Shown piece by piece: positions 33,070 to 44,820 of a stretch of DNA of 64,000 nucleotides. Each line of letters opens with the position of its first letter. The first letter of the stretch is position 1. A model generated the notes under the pieces. It was not told where the DNA came from. It saw only the letters and a list, made by a program, of their open reading frames with translations, and did no database searches. Position numbers and translations under genes: made by a program. This DNA is from Eurosta solidaginis (Eukaryota; Arthropoda; Insecta; Diptera; Tephritidae), in NCBI RefSeq assembly GCF_040869045.1, contig NC_090319.1, positions 231,501,832 to 231,565,831 on the forward strand. Direction: 5' to 3'.

Positions 33070-35460
33070 CAAGTAAAGAAGGTTAAGTTCGGGTGTAGCC
33101 GAACATTACATACACAGTTGAGAGCTATGGTGACAACATAAGGGAAAATAACCATGTAGGAAAATGAACCGAGGGAAACCCTGGAATGTGTTTGTATGAC
33201 ATGTCTATCAAATGAAAGGCACTAAAGAGTATTTTATGAGGGAGTGGGCTATAGTTCTATAGGTGGACGCCATTTAGGGATATCGCCATAAAGGTGGATC
33301 AGGGTTGACTCTAGAATTTGTTTGTACGATATGGGTATCAAATTAAAGGTATTAATGAGGGTTTTAAAAGAGAGTGGTGGTAGTTTTATAGGTGGTCGCC
33401 TTTTCAGAGATATCGCCATAAAGGTGGATCAGGGGTGACTCTAGAATGCGTTTGTACAATATGGGTATCAAACGAAAGGTGCTAATGAGTATTTTAAAAG
33501 GGAGTTAGTTCTATAGGTGGAAGCCGTTTCGAAATATCGCCATAAAGGTGGACCAGGGGTGACTCTAGAATGTGTTTTTAGGATATGGTTATAAACTTAA
33601 AGGTATTAATGAGGGTTTTAAAAGGGAGTGGTGGTCGAGATATCGCCATAAAGATGGACCAGGGGTGACTCTAGAATGCGTTCGTACAATATGGGTATCA
33701 AAAGAAAGGTGTTAATGAGTATTTTAAAAGGGAGTGGGCCTTAGTTCTATAGGTGGACGCCTTTTCGAGGTATCGCAACTTAGACTTTGCTTGTACGATA
33801 TGGGTATCAAATGAAAGGTGTTAATGAGTATTTTTAAAAGGGAGTGGGTCTTCGTTCTACAGGTGGTCGCTTTTTCGAGATATCGCCAAAAAGGTGGACC
33901 AGGGGTGACTCTAGAATATGTTTGTACGATATGGGTATCAAATGAAAGGTGTTAATGAGTTTTTAAAAGGGCGTGGGGCTTGGTTCTATAGGTGGACGCC
34001 TTTTCGAGATATCGCCATAAAGGTGGACCAGGGGTGACTCTAGAATTTGTTTGTACGATATTGGTATCAAATTAAAGGTATTAATGAGAGTTTTAAAAGG
34101 GAGTGGTGGTAGTTGTATATGTGAAGGCGTTTTCCAGATATCGACCAAAATGTGGACCAGGGTAACCCAGAACATCATTTGTTGGATACCGCTAATTTAT
34201 TTATATATGTAATACCTGCCAAGATTTCAAGGGTTTTTTATTTCGCACTGCAGAACTTTTTCATTTTCTTCTACTTAATATGGTAGGTGTCACAACCATT
34301 TTACAAAGTTTTTTCTAAAGTTATATTTCGCGTTAATAAACCAATCCAATTACTATGTTTCATCCCTTTTTTCGTATTTGGTATGGCATTATGACATTTT
34401 TCGTAATTTTCGATATCGAAAAAGTGGGCGTGGTCATATTCGGATTTCGTTCATTTTTTATACCAAGATAAAGTGAGTTCAGATAAGTACGTGAACTAAG
34501 TTTAGTAAAGATATGTCGATTTTTGCTCAAGTTATCGTGTTAAGGGCCATGCGGAAGGACAGACGGACGACTGTGTATAAAAACTGGGCGTGGCTTAAAC
34601 CGATTTCGCCCCTTTTTCACAGAAATAAGTTACCGTCCCAGAAGCTAAGCTCCTACCAAATTTCACAAAAATTGGTAAATGTTTGTTCGACTTATGGCAT
34701 TAAATGTATCCTAGACAAATCAAATGAAAAAGGGCGGAGCCATGCCCATTTTGAAATTTTCTTTTATTTTTGTATTTTGTAGCACCATATCATTACCGGA
34801 GTTGAATGTTGACATAATTTACTTATATACTGTAAAGATATTAAATTTTTTGTTAAAATTTTACTTTAAAAAAATTTTTTTTTTAAAGTGGGCTTGGTCC
34901 TTCTCCGATTTTGCTAATTTTTATTAAGCGTACATATAGCAATAGGAGTAACGTTCCTGGCAAATTTCATCATGATATCTTCAACGACTGCCAAATTACA
35001 GCTTGCAAAATTTTTAAATTACCTTCTTTTAAAAGTGGGCGGTGCCACGCCCATTGTCCAAAATTTTACTAATTTTCTATTCTGCGTCATAAGTTCAAGC
35101 CACCTACCAAGTTTCATCGCTTTATCTGTCTTTGGTGAATTATCGCACCTTTTCTGTTTTTCGAAATTTTCGATATCGAAAAAGTGGGCGTGGTTATAGT
35201 CCGATATCGTTCATTTTAAATAGCGATCTTAGATGAGTCTCAGGAACCTACATACCAAATTTCATCAAGATAGCTCAAAAGTTACTCAAGTTATCGTGTT
35301 AACGGACGGACGGACATGGCTCAATCAATTTTTTTTTGATCCTGATGATTTTGATATATGGAAGTCTATATCTATCTCGAATCCTTTATACCTGTACAAC
35401 CAACCGTTATCCAATCAAACTTAATATACTCTGTGAGCTCTGCTCAACTGAGTATAAAAA
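33070..35460 (-). mobile_element. DINE-1/Helentron-like element, copy 2 (both ends present)
   Basis: Runs from CAAGTAAAGAAGG to CTCAACTGAGTATAAAAA. Structure read on the minus strand: 5' TTTTTATACTCAGTTGAG, two blocks each with the palindrome TTCGATATCGAAAA next to GTGGGCGTGG, a 130-bp minisatellite (here about seven units), subterminal CTCAACTG, then a GTTCGG...CCGAAC-type hairpin near the 3' end. It lies between host A (33069) and T (35461) with no target duplication, as Helitrons do. Removing it in thought joins ATGAA and TAAAGAA in one frame of the Ty3 pol. It encodes no protein. Confidence 0.75.
33290..34150. repeat. 130-bp internal satellite of DINE-like copy 2
   Basis: About seven units of the same repeat as copies 1 and 3, several with internal deletions (for example at 33630 and 33775). 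Confidence 0.85.
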
Positions 35461-36999
35461 TAAAGAAATTATGGATTCTACAACAAAAATTAGGGTTTCT
35501 GGATCTTCGGGATTTTCTGATATTTTCTCACTAAAAATTCCTATTATCGAAAATAAGTTATCAAAATTACTTATTGAATTTCCGTCTATTACCTGTGAAC
35601 CAGATTACACTAAAGAAGTGAAACACGATATAGTTCACAGGATAGAAACAAAAGGTGCTTTCATGCTGATCATTTTCGAAACCCAGACGCCTTGATCCAA
35701 TCAAACTTAAAATTGCTAAAACCGAATTTGAATTTCTGGTTAAAACGGGTATATGGAGACCATCAAATTCTCCCTTTGCATCTCCTCTTCATCTCGTTCC
35801 TAAAAAAGAACCAAATGATTGGAGGCCAGTGGAGATTACCGAAGATTAAATTTTATTAAGTACTATATCAGATAGGTATCCTTTACCACATACGAGTATT
35901 CATGATCTGACAATTGATTGAAAAAATAAACAAATTTTTTTAAAAATTGATCTTGTTCGTGCATATCACCATATTCCTATGGCAAAGGAAGATATTCACA
36001 AAACAGCAAGAGTTTATACGTATGCCATTTGGTCTTCGAAGCAGTGCTCAAACATTTCGACGTTTTAATAACGAAGTATTTTCAGGTTTAGATTTTGTTT
36101 TTGTTTACATTGATGACATACTTGTTACTAGTGATAATGAAGTTCAACATATTGAACATTTAAAATCTGTATTTCAAAGACTCGAAAAATATAATATAAA
36201 TATTAAACCGAATAAATATATCTTTGGAGAAACTAAATTAGATTTTCTCAGTTACGAAATTTCTTCTCAAGGTATTTGACTTTCTTTAGAATGTCATCAC
36301 TACTTTTGAAAAACCTGTTTCTATTAACAAATTGCAAAAATTTTTAGGCATAGTAAATTACTATCACAAATACATAAAATGTTAGCAACAGAACTCCTTT
36401 ACATGAAATGCTAAAATTTGCGGTCAAAAATAAAATCAAACAATTAAATTGGGCAAATGAAACCACAACAGCTTTCAAAAATGTTTAAAAACTTTTTGCT
36501 AAAAATACTTCACTTACACATTTCGACAAAAATGGTATATTATCATTAGCTGTAGATGCATCAAATGTTGCTATTGGAGCAGTGTTACAACAAACTAGCA
36601 ATAATATATTAGAACCATTAGCTTATTTTTCAAGAAAACTAACTCCAACAGAAATAAATTATTCAACATTTGATCGTGAACTTTTGGCAATCTAAAATTC
36701 CGTAAACATTTTCTTGAAGATAGAACTTTTACAATTTATACTGATCATAAACCTTTAACACATGTTCTAAATTCTAAAGTGGATAGATCTCCTCGTCAAC
36801 TACGTCATCTTGAATATGTTGCTCAATTTACAAATGATATACCATACATACGCGGAAAAGATAACATAGTTGCAGATACAATTTTCCGTATTCCAGAAGT
36901 TAATTCAATTTCTACACAATATATCGATTTACAGACTTTACATAAAGAACAACTAACTGACGATAATTTACCAGATCTCATTTCTAATTCAAATTCTAA
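35461..36999 (+). pseudogene. Ty3-type pol: reverse transcriptase and RNase H
   Basis: In order: KLKIAKTEFEFLVKTGIWRP (35712), SPFASPLHLVPKKEPNDWRP, motif A FLKIDLVRAYHHIPMAKE (35940), FGLRSSAQTFRRFNNEVFSG, motif C VYIDDILVTSDNEVQH (36107), the connection, RNase [20 protein letters not shown] (36550), and the tether YIRGKDNIVADTIFRIPEV (36848). Frameshifts or stops occur near 35692, 35848, 36020, 36280 and 36690. The insert interrupts the frame at SNSNSN (36999), and coding resumes at 39733. Confidence 0.85.
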
Positions 37000-39732
37000 C
37001 AAGTAAGGAAGGCTAAGTTCGGGTGTAATCGAACATTACATACTCAGTTGAGAGCTATGGAGACAAAATAAGGGAAAATCACCATGTAGGAAAATGAACC
37101 TCGGGTAATCCTGGAATGTGTTTGTATGACATGCGTATCAAATGGCAGGTATTAAAGAGTATTTTAAGAGGGAGTGGGCCATAGTTCTATAGGTGGACAC
37201 CTTTTCGAGATATCGCCATAAAGGTGGACCAGGGCTGACTCTAGAATTTGTTTGTACGATATGGGTATCAAATGAAAGGTGTTAATGAGTATTTTAAAAC
37301 GGAGTGGGCCTTAGTTCTATAGGTGGACGCCTTTTCGGTATATCGTTATAAAGGTGGACCAGGGGTGACTCTAGAATGCGTTTGTACAATAAGGGTATCA
37401 AACGAAAGGTGTTAATGAGTGTTTTAAAAGGTAGTGGGCCTTAGTTCTATGGGTTGACGCCTTTTCGAGATATTGCCATAAAGGTGGACCAGGGGTGACT
37501 CTAGAATTTGTTTGTACGATATGGGTATCAAATGAAAGGTGTTAATGAGTATTTTAAAAGGGAGTAGGCCTTAGTTCTATAGGTGGACGCCTTTTCGGGA
37601 TATCGTTATAAAGGTGGACCAGGGGTGACTCTAGAATGCTTTTTTACAATATGGGTATCAAACGAAAGATGTTAATGAGTATTTTAAAAGGGAGTGGGCC
37701 TTAGTTCTATAGAAGGACGCCTTTTCGAGATATCGCCATAAAGGTGGACCAGGGGTGACTTTAGAATTAATTTGTACGATATGGTTATCAAATGAAAGGT
37801 ATTAATGAGTATTTTAAAACTGGGTGGGCCTTAGTTCTATGGGTGGACGCCTTTTCGAGATATCGCCATAAAGGTGGACCAGGGATGACTCTAGAATTTG
37901 TTTGTACGATATGGGTATCAAATGAAAGGTGTTGATGAGTATTAAAAGGGAGTGGGCCTTAGTTCTATAGGTGGACGCCTTTTCGAGATATCGCCATAAA
38001 GCTGGACCAGGGGTGACTTTAGAATTTTTTTACGATATGGGTATCAAATGAAAGGTGTTAACGAGTATTTTAAAAGGGAGTGGGCCTTAATTCTATAGGT
38101 GGACGCCTTTTCGGGATATCGTTATAAAGGTGGACCAGGGTTGACTCTAGAATGCGTTTATACATAATGAGTATCAAACGAAAGGTGATAATGAGTATTT
38201 TAAAAGGGAGTGGGCCTTAGTTCTATAGGTGGACGCTTTTTCGATATATCGCCATAAAGGTGGACCAGGGGTGACTCCATAATGTGTTTGTACAATATGG
38301 GTGTGAAATTAAAGGTATTAATAAGAATTTTAAAAGGGAGTGGTGGTAGTTATATATGTGAAGGCGTTTTGAGATATAGACCAAAATGTGGACCAGGGTG
38401 ACCCAGAACATCATCTGTCGGGTACCGCTAATTTATTTATATATGTAATACCACGAACAGCCATGATTCCAAGGGCTTTTGATTTCGCCCTGCAGAACTT
38501 TTTCATTTTATTTTACTTAATATGGTAGGCGTCACACCTATTTTACAAAGTTTTTTTCTAAAGTTATATTTTGCGTCAATAAACCAATCCAATTACCATG
38601 TTTCAACCCTTTTTTCGTATTTGGTATAGAATTATGGCACTTTTTTCATTTTTCGTAATTTTCGATATCGAAAAAGTGGGCGTGGTCATAGTCTGATTTC
38701 GGCCATTTTTTATACCAATAGAAAGTGAGTTCAGGTAATTAAGTGAACTAAGTTTAGTAAAGATATATCGATTTTTGCTCAAGTTATCTTGTTAATGGCC
38801 GAGCGGAAGGAAAGATAGTCGACTGTGTATAAAAACTGGGCGTGGCTTCAACCGATTTCGCCCTTTTTCACAGAAAACAGTTATCGTCCTAGAATCTAAT
38901 CCGCGACCAAATTTCACAAAAATTGGTAAATGTTTGTTCGACTTATGGCATTAAATGTATCCTAGACAAATCAAATGAAAAAGGGCGGAGCCACGCCCAT
39001 TTTGAAATTTTCTTTTATTTTTGTATTTTGTTGCACCATATCATTACTGGAGTTGGATGTTGACATAATTTACTTATATACTGTAAAGATATTACATTTT
39101 TTGTAAAAATTTCACTTTAAAAAAAAAATTTTTTTAAAGTGGGCGTGGTCGTTCTCCGATTTTGCAAATTTTTTTTGAGCATACATATACTAACAGGAGT
39201 AACGTTCCTGCCAAATTTCATCATGATATCTTCAACGACTGCCAAATTACAGCTTGCAAAACTTCTAAATTACCTTCTTTTAAAAGTGGGCGGTGCCACG
39301 CCCATTGTCCAAAATTTTACTTACTTTCTATTCTGCGTCATAAGTTCAACGCCCCTACCAAGTTTCATCGCTCTATCCCACTTTGGTAATGAATTATCGA
39401 CATTTTTCGATTTTTCGAAATTTTCGATATCGAAAAAGAGGGCGTGATTATAGTCCGATATCGTTCATTTTATATATCGATCTGAGATGAGCGCCCAGGA
39501 GTCTACATACCAAATTTCGTCAAGATATCTCAAAATTTACTCAAGTTATCGTGTTAACGGACAGACGGACGGACGGACGGACGGGCATGGCTTAGTCAAA
39601 TTTTTTTTCGATACTGATGATTTTGATATATGGAAGTCTATATCTATCTCGATTCCTTTATACCTGTACAACCAACCGTTATCCAATCAAAGTTAATATA
39701 CTCTGTGAGCTCTGCTCAAATGAGTATAAAAA
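37000..39732 (-). mobile_element. DINE-1/Helentron-like element, copy 3 (both ends present)
   Basis: Same ends and internal order as copy 2. It is inserted between A (36999) and T (39733) with no duplication; removal restores TCTAAT-TATTTA and the frame SNYLKEMN across the RNase H-integrase linker. It contains about nine 130-bp units, a (GGAC)n run at 39559-39585 and two TTTTCGATATCGAAAA palindromes (38661 and 39421). Confidence 0.75.
37200..38400. repeat. 130-bp internal satellite of DINE-like copy 3
   Basis: The most regular of the three arrays: AAGGTGGACCAGGG recurs at 37221, 37351, 37481, 37611, 37741 and 37871, exactly 130 bases apart. Confidence 0.95.
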
Positions 39733-40396
39733 TTATTTAAAAGAAATGAACATTCCAATTATTAATTTAAACATTTGGTGTGATATTTCTCAAAAATCTT
39801 TTCGTCGGTACGTTCCGCTCTCTATGAGAAAAATTATTTTTAACAAAATTCATTATCTTTCACATCCAAGCATTCGTACTACAAGACGCCTCATTCAATC
39901 AACATATTTTGGCCCAACATGCGCAAAGAAATTAATGACTGGACTCCTTCTTGCATTAGTTGTCAGAAATCCAAAATTTTAAGCTATACTAAATCTCCTA
40001 TCGAAAAAATTCAAATTCCATCTGGTCGTTTTGAACATATCCATATGGATATTTTTGGTCCTCTTCCAGTTACAAATGAAAATCGTTATATATTAACAAG
40101 TATTGACAGATATTCACATTGGCCAAAAGCTTAGAGATATTTCAACAAATACTATAGCAACAACTTTTATTCAAAATTACATACCGCGATTCGGTATTCC
40201 ATTAAATATTACAGTAGACAAGGGTTCCCAATTCACTTCAAAATTTTTTACAGAATTAACTAAATTACTAGGTTCTCATAAATTTCACACATCTTCCTAT
40301 TGTCCTCAAGCAAATGGCATGACAGAAAGATTTCATAGAACTTTAAAAGCAGCAATTATATCATCAAATAATTATATTAATTGGTCTGTTAGCAAG
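39733..40396 (+). pseudogene. Ty3-type integrase
   Basis: Inserts element cDNA. Visible parts: HYLSHPSIRTTRRLIQSTYF and CISCQKSKI (zinc-binding HHCC region, 39850-39980), core with first Asp in HIHMDIFGPLPVTNENRYIL, SIDRYSHWPKA, second Asp in NITVDKGSQFTSKFF, and the catalytic Glu in SYCPQANGMTERFHRTLKAA (40300). All three DDE residues are present but frameshifts near 39920 and 40130 break the gene. Similarity ends at about 40396 inside the domain, so the 3' end and LTR are missing. Confidence 0.85.
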
Positions 40397-42259
40397 TCAC
40401 TTTGTAAGTGAGGCATATTATATTATGCTAACATGCATATCTAAAGGGTGTGGAAAACTTACCATATCCATATCCACATAAAACAGCTGAAACAACCAAC
40501 CTTATGGAAATCTATGTAATTGGTCAATGGTCCCATACCATAGCGCCCTAGCCATAATCATACCATAGCCAACCAATTGGTTTTTCGCCATATCGTCAAT
40601 CAATTTACTTTACGGTTATTTTATTTTTGTTTTGGATACGTTTTTACTCAGTGACTTATTAATTGCGAATTTTGATTTCTTGCTTTTTCTTCCTTTTTAA
40701 AATTTTTAGGTTAAGGCCAATCGATATGGTTATGATTAAGGCCTTATGACTATTAGAACTTTGACAGGACAGACAAATACCTTAGAACATGTTCGTGCGT
40801 TTATGCAGAGAATAGAGTAGAATTATAATTCGTTACTATTATGTTGCAAGATATCTCAATAAGAAGGAATTATTCTGCCTTGACTTTGATGTTATATTGA
40901 AGCTTATAAAGTCCAGATCATATTTGTTCAAACAATCAACAAATCGGTTCAGAAATAGCCACGTGATAACGAATTCGGTAAAATGACTTTGAGCATATCG
41001 ATACTGTACAAGCCATCAATCGAAAACTTTATACATAAAACACACACGATGGTTCGTATGAATTTCGTATAAAAAAGAACATAAACTTGAAATAAATTTT
41101 CCGATTACATGTGCTTACCCGATTTAAAAATGGTTCACATCAATGTGTTGTGAAAATAATTGAGCTTTGCGATCTCACAAAATCAGCACCAAATAATAGG
41201 TTGCTGTTCATGTATCTTGCAACTTATGAAGATGCGATTCTGAGTTGTGCTCATAGTCTAGAAGTAGCTCTTAAGCTGTTGGTCTTATTGAAAAACATCA
41301 TATGGCGGAATGTTAAGGCAAAAGATGATATTTAATCGAGTTATAATCGTTTTCCCCGTTTTATATAAAAAAGCTAGAGATTTTTTGTGTAGGACGAAAA
41401 TAACGTTTAACTGTTTTTTGAAAGTCAATAATTTCGCGAAATCTCAACCCCAATACAATTTTACGGATTCTTACCTTCATAATATAATTTTGCGAGTTTT
41501 TTCACGTAACAAATGTTTATCAAATTAAAGTTAATTAATGTGAACATGTAGCGAGATCTGATTGCTGTAATAAATAAAAAGTGAGAATAGCCCATAAGCC
41601 AATAAATACTTTAAAGAATATATTTAATAAAACTAAACAAAAAATTCCAACAGCCGATGAGCATTTAATAGCATATATGTGGGCACAAGAAAAGGAAAGT
41701 TAAAAACGAGACTGTCACAACACAAGTCTGATTACAAATAGTCCCACAGTACAAACTTTCATAAAAAAGCCATTATGTCCCACTGTAAAAGTACCAGGCA
41801 TTCTCCTAACTTTGACAGAGCATATGTACATGAACAAGAACAACACTAAGGGAAACGTTTTACATTGGAAATGCTTCACATAATCAACGTATCTACAAAC
41901 ATACGAATGAACTACAAAACGGACATAGACCACAGCGCACATTTGTACAGGCATTTGTTGGAGAGCAAGCGACAACAATAGATACATTAGGCGAATCGGA
42001 TATTCATTATCTATGTGATTTTTTGTTTACTAACCGAAATATATTGACGGAAAAGGCGAAACGTTTGTGTTTTAATTTGGACCTTGAGCAGACAAAAATT
42101 TTAGATTAAGAACATAAAGGTCGCTAAATCATCAAGAATTAAGTTAATTATTAAACAACAAATTAAAAATTTTCAAATGCAACGTGGCACTTGTATAACT
42201 CGTTGGATAACTCTATCCAATTCGAGTGAAATTTTACACGGCTTATACTAGGTTCAAAC
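40397..42259. other. Unassigned AT-rich DNA
   Basis: No coding sequence of a known family was recognised on either strand. Several 60-90-codon open frames (for example 41111-41335 and 41715-41987) show no motif. A local repeat of CATACCATAGC-type words occurs at 40520-40575. Confidence 0.5.
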
Positions 42260-42369
42260 ACACTCCAAATTGGCAATTTATACTATTTGGGCAATTTATT
42301 ACGCAATTTGTCATATAATAAATTGTAATAATAAATTGCCAATTTAAAAAAAATTGCGTAATAAATTGT
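42260..42369. mobile_element. Small foldback MITE-like hairpin
   Basis: AAATTGGCAATTTAT and ATAAATTGCCAATTT, and GCAATTTATTACGCAATTT and AAATTGCGTAATAAATTG, form inverted pairs within 110 bp. TTCAAAC at 42253-42259 is repeated at 42370-42376 and could be a 7-bp target duplication. No coding capacity. Confidence 0.5.
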
Positions 42370-42446
42370 TTCAAACTGCAAATGCAACATTGTAAAGTGT
42401 GTTTATTGAGTATATTTTAACGTCAGTTACGCATGGCTGAACTATG

Positions 42447-42678
42447 TGGTTGGCTCATCTCATCAGCTGATTTTATGTCTTTCATTTCACTGGAGTAGGG
42501 ATTGTCAAAAGAAGATGGCAAACTCAAAATGAAACCAAAACATTGAACACATTTTCTTACAACACACAAAAATTTCAAAGTTTTATATTTTCATTCCATT
42601 TCATTCGCCTAATAATGTGCGTGTTCATTTTGACAGTCTGAACAAAGGTATGTTCTTGCTGTAGAGATGAGCCAACCA
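42447..42678. mobile_element. 232-bp MITE with terminal inverted repeats
   Basis: TGGTTGGCTCATCTC at the left end is perfectly inverted at the right end (GAGATGAGCCAACCA), with weaker similarity beyond it. Flanking AACTATGT and AGCTATCA share five of eight bases, compatible with a decayed 8-bp duplication (hAT-like), but this is weak. Confidence 0.6.
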
Positions 42679-43065
42679 GCTATCAAATTACTATTGTGTA
42701 AGCTAAATCGAGTTGTATGAACAGCACGCAATTCAAATCGATATTTCCTCAATTTATTTTTCTGTTTGAACATAGTATTAGTTTTATACCAAATCAAGTA
42801 GATATAAGGAACTGCTTAATGTACTATGCGTGGAGAAAGAAGCGTAGCTCAATTCGAATTGTAATAAGTAAATATGTATTGTAGTGTAAAACTAGACCAA
42901 TATATTTACTTATTTCAGCGGAGATGCAATTTAATTTTAATTTATTTGGATTAAAGTCGACACAGACACAATGCGATCGACTACTAAGATATATAAAATA
43001 TAAAATTGTGGTTACAATTAAAAATAATTAAATTCAACCATACATAAGAAAGAAAGTACAAAATA

Positions 43066-44820
43066 TCAGGCCAGACGTGACAGTATTGAATTATGTAATT
43101 CGGAAAACGAACATTCAAAACTGATGCAGTTATACAAGTTGTTGTAGTGCGAACACCAGCTTCGCAGTGGATTATTTTTGGCAAAATTTTGCCGGCAAAG
43201 TGGTAAATAAAAAGGCACAAAGTGCCTGGACGTTCTACCAGGAACAGCAAAATTTAGTCGACTAACAAGATCAGATGAGTCGATCTCGCCCATAATGAGC
43301 TTGTGAATGAACATTACCCCGAGTAAAGTTCTTCGATTTTCTAAAGTTGGGAGATTTATAAGGAGAAGCCTTTTTCTATATGGTGGCAAATGCACACTAG
43401 AATCCCAGTTAAGACCACGTAGTGCAAATATAATGAATTGCTTCTGTACTGACTCAATACGCTTTATAAAGTTTTGATACCCTGGGCACCAGACACACGA
43501 ACAATACTCTAAGATTGGTCGTACCAACGATGTGTAGAGGGTCTTAGTCAGATACGGATCATTAAACTCCTTAGCCCATCGCTTCACAAAACCGAGTATA
43601 CCCGTTGCTTTGCTTACCATTGATGAAATATGCGTATTAAATGTCAGTTTAGGATCAAAAAGAACGCCTAGATCACTTACGACAGATATACGCTCCAAAG
43701 GCGTGCGGTTTAACGTATACGATGTCAAACTTGGCTTCACTCTGTGAAATGTTATTAGTTTGCACTTCGGGCAATTCAAAATTAGTAAATTTGCAGTACA
43801 CCAGCATTGAAATGAGTCCAAGTTTGCCTGAAGAAACTCCACACGGGAAGACTCCGAAGGAAAGTATGAGTAACAAAGTTTACCATCATCCGCATACATA
43901 AGAGTTCGGGAATGTATGAGAGTTTGTGGTAAGTCATTTATAAACAAGGTAAAAAGTAACGGACCCAAATGACTACCCTGAGGCACACCAGACGTTGCAT
44001 CAAACAACCTAGAAAGACTGTTTTTAAACAAAACTTGTTGAGTCCGATTCGCGAGATAGCTTTCGAGCCATGCAAGTAAATCAAGTTTGTAAACTAAAAG
44101 CTCATGATTGACAGAGTCAAACGCTTTACTGAAGTCGGTATAAATCACATCCGTTTGCATATTGTTTAAAAACCCATCCATTACAAAAGAAGTAAACCCT
44201 AGCAAGTTGGTAGTAGTTGATCTACGCGGCACAAAACCATGCTGGCAGGGCAATAATATGGAGCTACACATGTGTTGAAGTTGACATGTAATTATTCGCT
44301 GAAATGTTTTGAGAATAGCTGAAAGCTTAGCTATACCTCCATAGTTTTCGATACTACACCTACTACCTTTTTTGTGCAAAGGTATAATAAATGATTTCTT
44401 CAAAATCAATGGCAAAGTGGCAGATTCCACAGATAATTGGAATAATTTATGTATCGGCTCAGATAAGTTAACTGCACAGTGTTTGAGTACACAACTAGGA
44501 ACACCATCTGGACCCGGAGAAAAAATCAGTTTCAAACCGAGAAGGCTCTGAAGAACAGTATTCTTATCAATTACTGCATTGGGAATGCAATTAAAACTTT
44601 CCAAGTTGTAGGAGTGTTGACCGGGTTGAAAACGTTTAGATGAGTAGGTCGACTTGAAGAATTCTGCAAATAATTCCGCAATATCATTATCAGAACTAGC
44701 ATTCTTGCAACCAAAAGAAGATGTAGCTGGAAAACCAGATGTTTCCCTCTTGGAATTAACAAAACTGTAAAATCTTTTCGGATTGTTGAAAAATTGAAAT
44801 ATACAACTGCTTAAGTGCAA
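43066..44820 (-). CDS. Non-LTR reverse transcriptase domain, uninterrupted frame
   Basis: A 584-codon frame without stops. It contains YSFVNSKRETSGFP, FSPGPDGVPSCVLKHCAVN, SFIIPLHKKGSRCSIENYGG, motif A VIYTDFSKAFDSVNHELL, motif B SGVPQGSHLGPLLFTLFIN, motif C MYADDGKLCYS, and the thumb and C-terminal region (GILGFVKRWAKEFNDPYL, ILEYCSCVWCPGYQNF), ending SELHNSILSRLA. The catalytic Asp residues of motifs A and C are retained, making it the best-preserved RT of this group here. The endonuclease upstream is broken by frameshifts, so the whole ORF2 is not intact. Only the RT part of the ORF2 polyprotein is marked; 44820 is not a natural start. Confidence 0.85.
   Translation of the reverse strand: MHLSSCIFQFFNNPKRFYSFVNSKRETSGFPATSSFGCKNASSDNDIAELFAEFFKSTYSSKRFQPGQHSYNLESFNCIPNAVIDKNTVLQSLLGLKLIFSPGPDGVPSCVLKHCAVNLSEPIHKLFQLSVESATLPLILKKSFIIPLHKKGSRCSIENYGGIAKLSAILKTFQRIITCQLQHMCSSILLPCQHGFVPRRSTTTNLLGFTSFVMDGFLNNMQTDVIYTDFSKAFDSVNHELLVYKLDLLAWLESYLANRTQQVLFKNSLSRLFDATSGVPQGSHLGPLLFTLFINDLPQTLIHSRTLMYADDGKLCYSYFPSESSRVEFLQANLDSFQCWCTANLLILNCPKCKLITFHRVKPSLTSYTLNRTPLERISVVSDLGVLFDPKLTFNTHISSMVSKATGILGFVKRWAKEFNDPYLTKTLYTSLVRPILEYCSCVWCPGYQNFIKRIESVQKQFIIFALRGLNWDSSVHLPPYRKRLLLINLPTLENRRTLLGVMFIHKLIMGEIDSSDLVSRLNFAVPGRTSRHFVPFYLPLCRQNFAKNNPLRSWCSHYNNLYNCISFECSFSELHNSILSRLA

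Noticed and set aside
34513..35424. Chain of short ORFs in DINE-like copy 2 (also 39139-39696 in copy 3)
   Set aside because: The same frames recur in non-coding element copies with no motif; they reflect shared repeat sequence.
41111..41987. Small ORFs on both strands as host genes
   Set aside because: No start context, motif, splice pattern or similarity; indistinguishable from chance frames in AT-rich DNA.
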